The notes beneath the pieces are model-generated. The model ran no database searches and was not told the DNA's origin. It saw only the letters and a list, made by a program, of their open reading frames with translations. Of a stretch of 10,000 nt of DNA, positions 6,610 through 10,000 are shown one piece after another. The first letter of the stretch is position 1, and every line of letters starts with the position of its first letter. The position numbers and the translations under genes were made by a program. Origin of the DNA: Anaerolinea sp. (GTDB taxonomy: Bacteria; Chloroflexota; Anaerolineae; Anaerolineales; Anaerolineaceae); NCBI GenBank assembly GCA_020216845.1, contig JAIWNK010000147.1:1-10000 (forward strand), in the 5' to 3' direction.

Positions 6610-7815
6610 TTAGCGCAATTGCATTTGCGGAGACATGTTTACCAGGTGCGGCAAACGTACGCCGCGCTGTCGCCGGATGGCGAGCGGGTGTGGCAGGGCC
6701 AGGCCAAAGCGCGAGGCACCCAGGTAAAGGATTTCCAGGATGAGGTCGCGGTAGCTGATGCCGCCTGCATTGGCAATCACGCACAGGTCACTGAAGCCGG
6801 GGGTCAGGCCGGGCAGGGTGTTGATTTCAATCAGGCAGGGTTGGCCCTGACCGTTGAGGCGCATGTCTACACGCGAGACATCCAACGCACCGACGGCCAG
6901 GTGAGCCTGGATGGCCAGGTCTTGCAGCTGACGGGCTAGAGCGCCTGGAATGGGTGCCGGGCAGAGGAAGTCGGGCACACCGGAATCGCCGGGGTGCAGG
7001 GTTTTGGCAGTGCGGCCATATACGCCGGGCGTGATGGAACGTCCAGCATCCACTTCCAGAACGGGCAGTCGGCAGAAGCCATTGGCTTCATACAGGCTGG
7101 GGCGGCGCGCCCAGCGTAGGGCATCTTTTCGCCCCAAGACGCCAACGGTGAATTCTCGTCCGCTGAGGAATTCCTCAACCAGGGCGGGTTGATGATAATT
7201 CTCGATCACCCACCGCACCTGTCTGCGCAGCTGCGTTTCATCATGGACGATGGAATGCTCCCCCATGCCCATGCCAGTGCCTTCGCGCGCGGGTTTGACG
7301 AAGAGTGGGAAGGTAAGCTGTGGGTCGAGCGCTTCTTCGGCGGTGTTGAATTCTTGAAAGCGAGCGGTCGGCAACCCGGCTTCGCGCCAAATGCGCTTGG
7401 TCATCGTCTTATCCAGCCCCAGTGCATTGGCAAGCACGCGCGAGGCAGTGTAGGGGATGCGCAGCATTTCGAGCAGAGCAGGCACCTGTGCTTCGCGCGC
7501 ATCGCCGCCCAGGCCTTCTGCAATGTTGAAGCAGATGTCGGGTTGAACGTCGCGCAGGGCGAAGGGTAGATTGGAATCAGCGGGGAGAAAGATTGTGGTG
7601 TGCCCGTCCGATTCGATTGCATCCTGAATGGAGCGAATCGTTTCAGGGCGGTCAAATTCCGCACCGGCATCTTCTGGCCCATTGAGTGGCAACGCACTTT
7701 CCCCTTTCACGTTGGCAATCACGGCGACACGCCAGAGCTTTGCCGGACGCGGGGAACGACTCGGAGGTTTGTCCTCCTCAGCAATTTCTTGTTCATATTT
7801 GAACAATTCGTCCAT
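6610..7815 (-). CDS. D-alanine--D-alanine ligase-like ATP-grasp protein
   Basis: A 401-residue ATP-grasp enzyme of the Ddl-like group, expected to join a carboxylate to an amine using ATP. Visible features are FNIAEGLGG (96-104), equivalent to the Ddl FNALHG region; KPAREG with K174 and E178 (ATP binding); VEEFLSGRE (213-220, nucleotide-contacting hinge); and D317 in VDMRL with E330 and N332 in EINTLPG, the Mg-binding set. Compared with true Ddl, the early His-Gly is replaced by Glu-Gly, and there is a charged N-terminal extension of about 25 residues plus a tail of about 50 after the ATP-grasp core. Substrates may therefore differ from D-Ala, and I give no symbol. The ATG at 7815 has GAGGT eight bases upstream; an upstream in-frame TTG at 7830 falls on that site. 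A promoter candidate lies upstream and a strong terminator downstream, so it may be its own unit. Confidence 0.85.
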   Translation of the reverse strand: MDELFKYEQEIAEEDKPPSRSPRPAKLWRVAVIANVKGESALPLNGPEDAGAEFDRPETIRSIQDAIESDGHTTIFLPADSNLPFALRDVQPDICFNIAEGLGGDAREAQVPALLEMLRIPYTASRVLANALGLDKTMTKRIWREAGLPTARFQEFNTAEEALDPQLTFPLFVKPAREGTGMGMGEHSIVHDETQLRRQVRWVIENYHQPALVEEFLSGREFTVGVLGRKDALRWARRPSLYEANGFCRLPVLEVDAGRSITPGVYGRTAKTLHPGDSGVPDFLCPAPIPGALARQLQDLAIQAHLAVGALDVSRVDMRLNGQGQPCLIEINTLPGLTPGFSDLCVIANAGGISYRDLILEILYLGASRFGLALPHPLAIRRQRGVRLPHLVNMSPQMQLR

Positions 7816-7844
7816 CTTTTTTGACCTCAAAACAAAAAATTAGA

Positions 7845-7857
7845 TGCTCAACGAGCA
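7845..7857 (-). promoter_or_regulatory. Small leader hairpin followed by T-rich tract
   Basis: On the minus strand TGCTC-GTT-GAGCA (perfect 5-bp stem) is followed after a few bases by TTTTTT. It lies between the candidate -10 box and the ligase ATG. It could be a weak attenuator, or simply AT-rich leader sequence. Confidence 0.25.
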
Positions 7858-7868
7858 ATCAAACTTGT

Positions 7869-7896
7869 AGTATAGTCCAATTGCACAAAAATACAA
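7869..7896 (-). promoter_or_regulatory. Candidate promoter for the Ddl-like ligase
   Basis: Read on the minus strand: TTGTAT (7891-7896) and TATACT (7869-7874, 5 of 6 to the -10 consensus) with 16-base spacing, in an AT-rich 154-bp gap. The -35 box is weak (3 of 6). The -10 box lies about 54 bases from the ligase ATG. Confidence 0.45.
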
Positions 7897-7969
7897 GCCC
7901 CTGACGAAAATTAATGGATTAGAAAAATTTTACTCGCGCCTAGGGTGCTGTGCATTTTTTGGGGGGGCT

Positions 7970-9217
7970 TCAGGCTGCGGCAGCCTGCCCGGCAATGGCG
8001 CCGCTGCTAAAAGCGAATTGCAGGTTGTAGCCGCCGCAGGGGCCGGTGACATCGAGCACTTCGCCGGCCAGGAAGAGGCCGGGGTGCAGGGTGGATTGCA
8101 TGGACTGTGGGTCTACTTCGCTCAGCGGCACGCCGCCTGTTGAGACCTGGGCATATTCGAAGCCGCGCACGCCGCGCACTTCGAGTGCAATGTTGTGCAG
8201 GCTGTCGCGCAGGCGTTGCAGTGCTGCGGCGGATAGCTGCGAATACGTGGCGTTGAGCGGCAAACCGGCGCGTTCCAACAGCATGGGGGTGGCTTTGGGG
8301 GGCAAAAGGGTGCCGAGCAACACGCGCAGCGGGGTGGATTGTAATGGTTTGCGTTGCAGCAGGCGCTCAAAATCCTGGCCGAGTGTGCCGGGCAGCAGGT
8401 CGAGGCTTAGCGTGAGTGCCTGTCCGGGGCGGGTGCTGATGGCGTGGCTGAGATCCATGACGGCCGGGCCATTCAGCCCCCATTCGGTGACGATGAGGTT
8501 GCCGAAGGTGCGCGTGAGCACTGTTTCGCCCTGATAGAGTGTGGCGCCGACATCGAAACGCAGGCCTTGCAGTTTGTGCAGCGGGCGCGGGTCGGTCAGG
8601 ACGGGGGCTAGTGCGGGATAGACGGGCAGCAAGCTGTGCCCCAGCGCTTGCAGGAGGGGCAGGCAATCGCCGCGTGAGCCCAGCGCCGGATAGGCCTTGC
8701 CGCCTGGGGCGAGAATCAGGCGCGAACAATGCAGGGTTGTGCCATCTTCCAGGTGCAGGGCAAAGCCATGTGCGGTGGGGTGCAGGTCGTTCAGGCGGGC
8801 GCTCATCCGTTGCCGAACGCCGGCCTGATGCAGGGCGGCGCCAAAGGCTTCGACAACTGCCTGTGCTGACTGTGAGCGTGGATAATACCATCCATCGGGG
8901 GTGGCGAAGGTTAGCAGGCCAATCTCTTCCAGGGTTTGCAGCAATTCGGGGCGGCCAAAACGTTGCAGCATGGTTTGCAGCCAGGTGGGGCTGCCGCTGC
9001 TGCTGATGTAGCGCTCAGCTGCAACCCCAGCATTGGTCAGGTTGCAGCGTCCGCTGCCGGTGACGAGGAGTTTGCGTCCGGGGGCGGGGTTGGCATCCAA
9101 TAGCAACACCTCGCTGCCGTGCCAGGCGGCTTGCAGGGCAGCCATCAGCCCGGCTGGGCCGGCGCCGACGACAATCAGGGCTGCATCAGGCGTGGGTGAA
9201 GAGGCAGAGCGTTTCAA
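7970..9217 (-). CDS. HI0933-family (BaiN/YhiN-like) FAD-dependent flavoprotein
   Basis: A 415-residue flavoprotein of the HI0933 family (PF03486 type), predicted to be an NAD(P)H/FAD oxidoreductase of the cytoplasm. The N terminus carries the FAD dinucleotide fold GAGPAG (18-23) with an acidic D41 ending the second strand, then the family signature GRKLLVTGSGRCNLTN (47-62). The C terminus has GGVPLSEVD and the second FAD-binding block FLAGEVLDVTGPCGGYN, all as in the family; the length is normal. Most homologues are uncharacterised; BaiN acts in bile-acid dehydroxylation, but that role should not be transferred here. No ATG or GTG lies near the N terminus: the TTG at 9217 is the only reasonable start and overlaps the upstream methyltransferase gene by 32 bp, suggesting coupled translation. 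Upstream in-frame sequence (to 9364) is a shadow of the methyltransferase. Confidence 0.92.
   Translation of the reverse strand: MKRSASSPTPDAALIVVGAGPAGLMAALQAAWHGSEVLLLDANPAPGRKLLVTGSGRCNLTNAGVAAERYISSSGSPTWLQTMLQRFGRPELLQTLEEIGLLTFATPDGWYYPRSQSAQAVVEAFGAALHQAGVRQRMSARLNDLHPTAHGFALHLEDGTTLHCSRLILAPGGKAYPALGSRGDCLPLLQALGHSLLPVYPALAPVLTDPRPLHKLQGLRFDVGATLYQGETVLTRTFGNLIVTEWGLNGPAVMDLSHAISTRPGQALTLSLDLLPGTLGQDFERLLQRKPLQSTPLRVLLGTLLPPKATPMLLERAGLPLNATYSQLSAAALQRLRDSLHNIALEVRGVRGFEYAQVSTGGVPLSEVDPQSMQSTLHPGLFLAGEVLDVTGPCGGYNLQFAFSSGAIAGQAAAA
7971..7987 (-). other. Hairpin over the last codons of the flavoprotein gene
   Basis: CAGGCTG (7971-7977) and CAGCCTG (7981-7987) form a perfect 7-bp stem with a 3-base loop. 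On the minus strand it is followed by a C7 and A6 run, not T residues, so it is not an intrinsic terminator. It may reflect the Ala/Gln-rich C terminus or stabilise the mRNA end. Confidence 0.35.
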
Positions 9218-10000
9218 TGTGGCCTGTTTGCGGGAACATATCAATGGGCTGGGCAACTTGCAGCTGATAGCCGGCAGCAAGCAGACGGTTGGTGTCGCGT
9301 GCCAGGGTGGCCAGGTCGCAGGAGATGTAGGCCAGATAGGGGGCGGCCATGCGCAGCAGGGCATCGAGGGCGGGGCGCTCCAGGCCGGCGCGCGGTGGGT
9401 CTACCAGGACGATGTCGGGGCGCAGCTGCAGGGCGGGCAGCACCTCCTCTGCAGCGCCGAGGTAAAGTTCGACGTGATCGAATTCATCCAGGTTGATAGC
9501 AAAGTCATCGCAGGCGCTGGGGGCAAGCTCGACGCCGATCAGCCGGGCGACGTGCGGGGCCAAAAAGGCCGAGAACAAGCCGACCCCACAATACACCTCC
9601 AACAAAGTGGTGTTGGGGGTGATGGGCAGGTTTTCCAATAGCCAGGTGACCATTTGACCAGCCTGAGCGTTGTTGACCTGGAAGAAGGATTGTGCCGAGA
9701 CGACAAAGTCGCGCGCGTGTACGGGCATGAGCAAAGCGCTTTCGCCCGAAAGGACGATTTCGCCGGTGGGGGCGCTGTAAACCGCTGATAGCGGCAGGTC
9801 GAGTTCGAAGGCGGGCGGGTTGGGTTCGTCCCCCTCCAACAGCAATAACAGGTCTTCGTCTTTTCCCTGACGCAGGGTGACGCGTGTAATGCCCGATTCA
9901 GGCTCGAATTCCAGGCGGGGCCACAGGTCGTTGATGGCAATTTGTGGCAGGTGACACTCTCGAATGGCGACGAGCTGATGGCTGTTGGCTTGTTGGTAGC
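9186..10000 (-). CDS. Class I SAM-dependent RNA uracil-C5 methyltransferase (TrmA/RlmC/RlmD family), 5' partial
   Basis: This is the C-terminal 270 residues of an enzyme that methylates C5 of a uridine in 23S rRNA or tRNA using S-adenosylmethionine; the start is right of the window. Motifs in in-window numbering: QSFFQVN (103-109), SAM-binding loop YCGVG (136-140), DPPR (200-203), catalytic cysteine C227 in YISCD, and the general-base glutamate E262 in GHIE near the C terminus. This full set is typical of the RumA/TrmA family. The N-terminal TRAM domain and any iron-sulfur cysteines that would separate RlmD from Gram-positive-type RlmCD lie outside the window, so the target base cannot be named. 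The downstream flavoprotein gene starts inside its last 32 bp. No frameshift is seen. Confidence 0.93.
   Translation of the reverse strand, partial: YQQANSHQLVAIRECHLPQIAINDLWPRLEFEPESGITRVTLRQGKDEDLLLLLEGDEPNPPAFELDLPLSAVYSAPTGEIVLSGESALLMPVHARDFVVSAQSFFQVNNAQAGQMVTWLLENLPITPNTTLLEVYCGVGLFSAFLAPHVARLIGVELAPSACDDFAINLDEFDHVELYLGAAEEVLPALQLRPDIVLVDPPRAGLERPALDALLRMAAPYLAYISCDLATLARDTNRLLAAGYQLQVAQPIDMFPQTGHIETLCLFTHA

Noticed and set aside
6080..6784. Minus-strand open frame of 234 codons across the 6559-6610 junction
   Set aside because: It is antisense to the 282-residue protein gene, runs through the strong terminator and has low-complexity Pro/His-rich composition.
8046..8534. Plus-strand open frame of 162 codons
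   Set aside because: It is antisense to the HI0933 flavoprotein and rich in Ser/Arg/Cys, typical of a shadow in GC-rich DNA.
9033..9641. Plus-strand open frame of 202 codons
   Set aside because: It is antisense to both the flavoprotein start and the methyltransferase, whose motifs are unambiguous.
1..10000. CRISPR array, tRNA or rRNA genes
   Set aside because: No regularly spaced repeats and no cloverleaf or rRNA-like sequence were seen on either strand.

Overview
The window holds seven genes from what looks like one bacterial chromosome. The gene content (a Ddl-like ATP-grasp ligase, an HI0933-type flavoprotein, an RNA uracil methyltransferase and two large uncharacterised proteins) gives no firm taxonomic marker. 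The style of the proteins would fit an environmental bacterium such as a Chloroflexota/Anaerolineae lineage, but that is a weak inference. By eye, the left 2.4 kb is clearly AT-rich (roughly 40% GC) and the right half is GC-rich (roughly 55-60%), so the left end looks like acquired, accessory DNA joined to a more housekeeping-like right half.

Left, accessory part (1-4566, + strand). The window opens inside a large superfamily 2 DEAH-type helicase of the DUF1998-associated (MrfA/YprA-like) kind, the sort found in several phage-defence loci. Its extreme 3' end is interrupted by a complete IS256-family element (2440-3710, 1271 bp) with 27-bp imperfect inverted repeats, an intact 394-residue DDE transposase and a perfect 8-bp target duplication (AAGAAAAT). 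Removing the element and one duplication copy restores a helicase frame that stops one codon past the insertion site. The insertion therefore swapped a single C-terminal serine for nine IS-encoded residues, and the helicase is probably still functional. About 100 bp beyond the IS lies a CPBP/Abi-type intramembrane glutamic protease with all three catalytic motifs, followed by a candidate terminator.

Middle (4654-6559, + strand). There are two uncharacterised proteins of 278 and 282 residues. The first ends inside a strong hairpin. The second has its own candidate promoter and a strong Shine-Dalgarno sequence.

Right, housekeeping-like part (6610-10000, - strand). A TrmA/RlmD-type RNA uracil-C5 methyltransferase (entering from the right edge) overlaps an HI0933-family flavoprotein by 32 bp. 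After a 154-bp gap with a candidate promoter and leader hairpin comes a Ddl-like ATP-grasp ligase. A strong intrinsic terminator (11-bp stem, T10) ends this leftward transcription and sits between the convergent gene ends at 6559 and 6610. I saw no tRNA, rRNA or CRISPR array, and no gene-free stretch longer than 300 bp.
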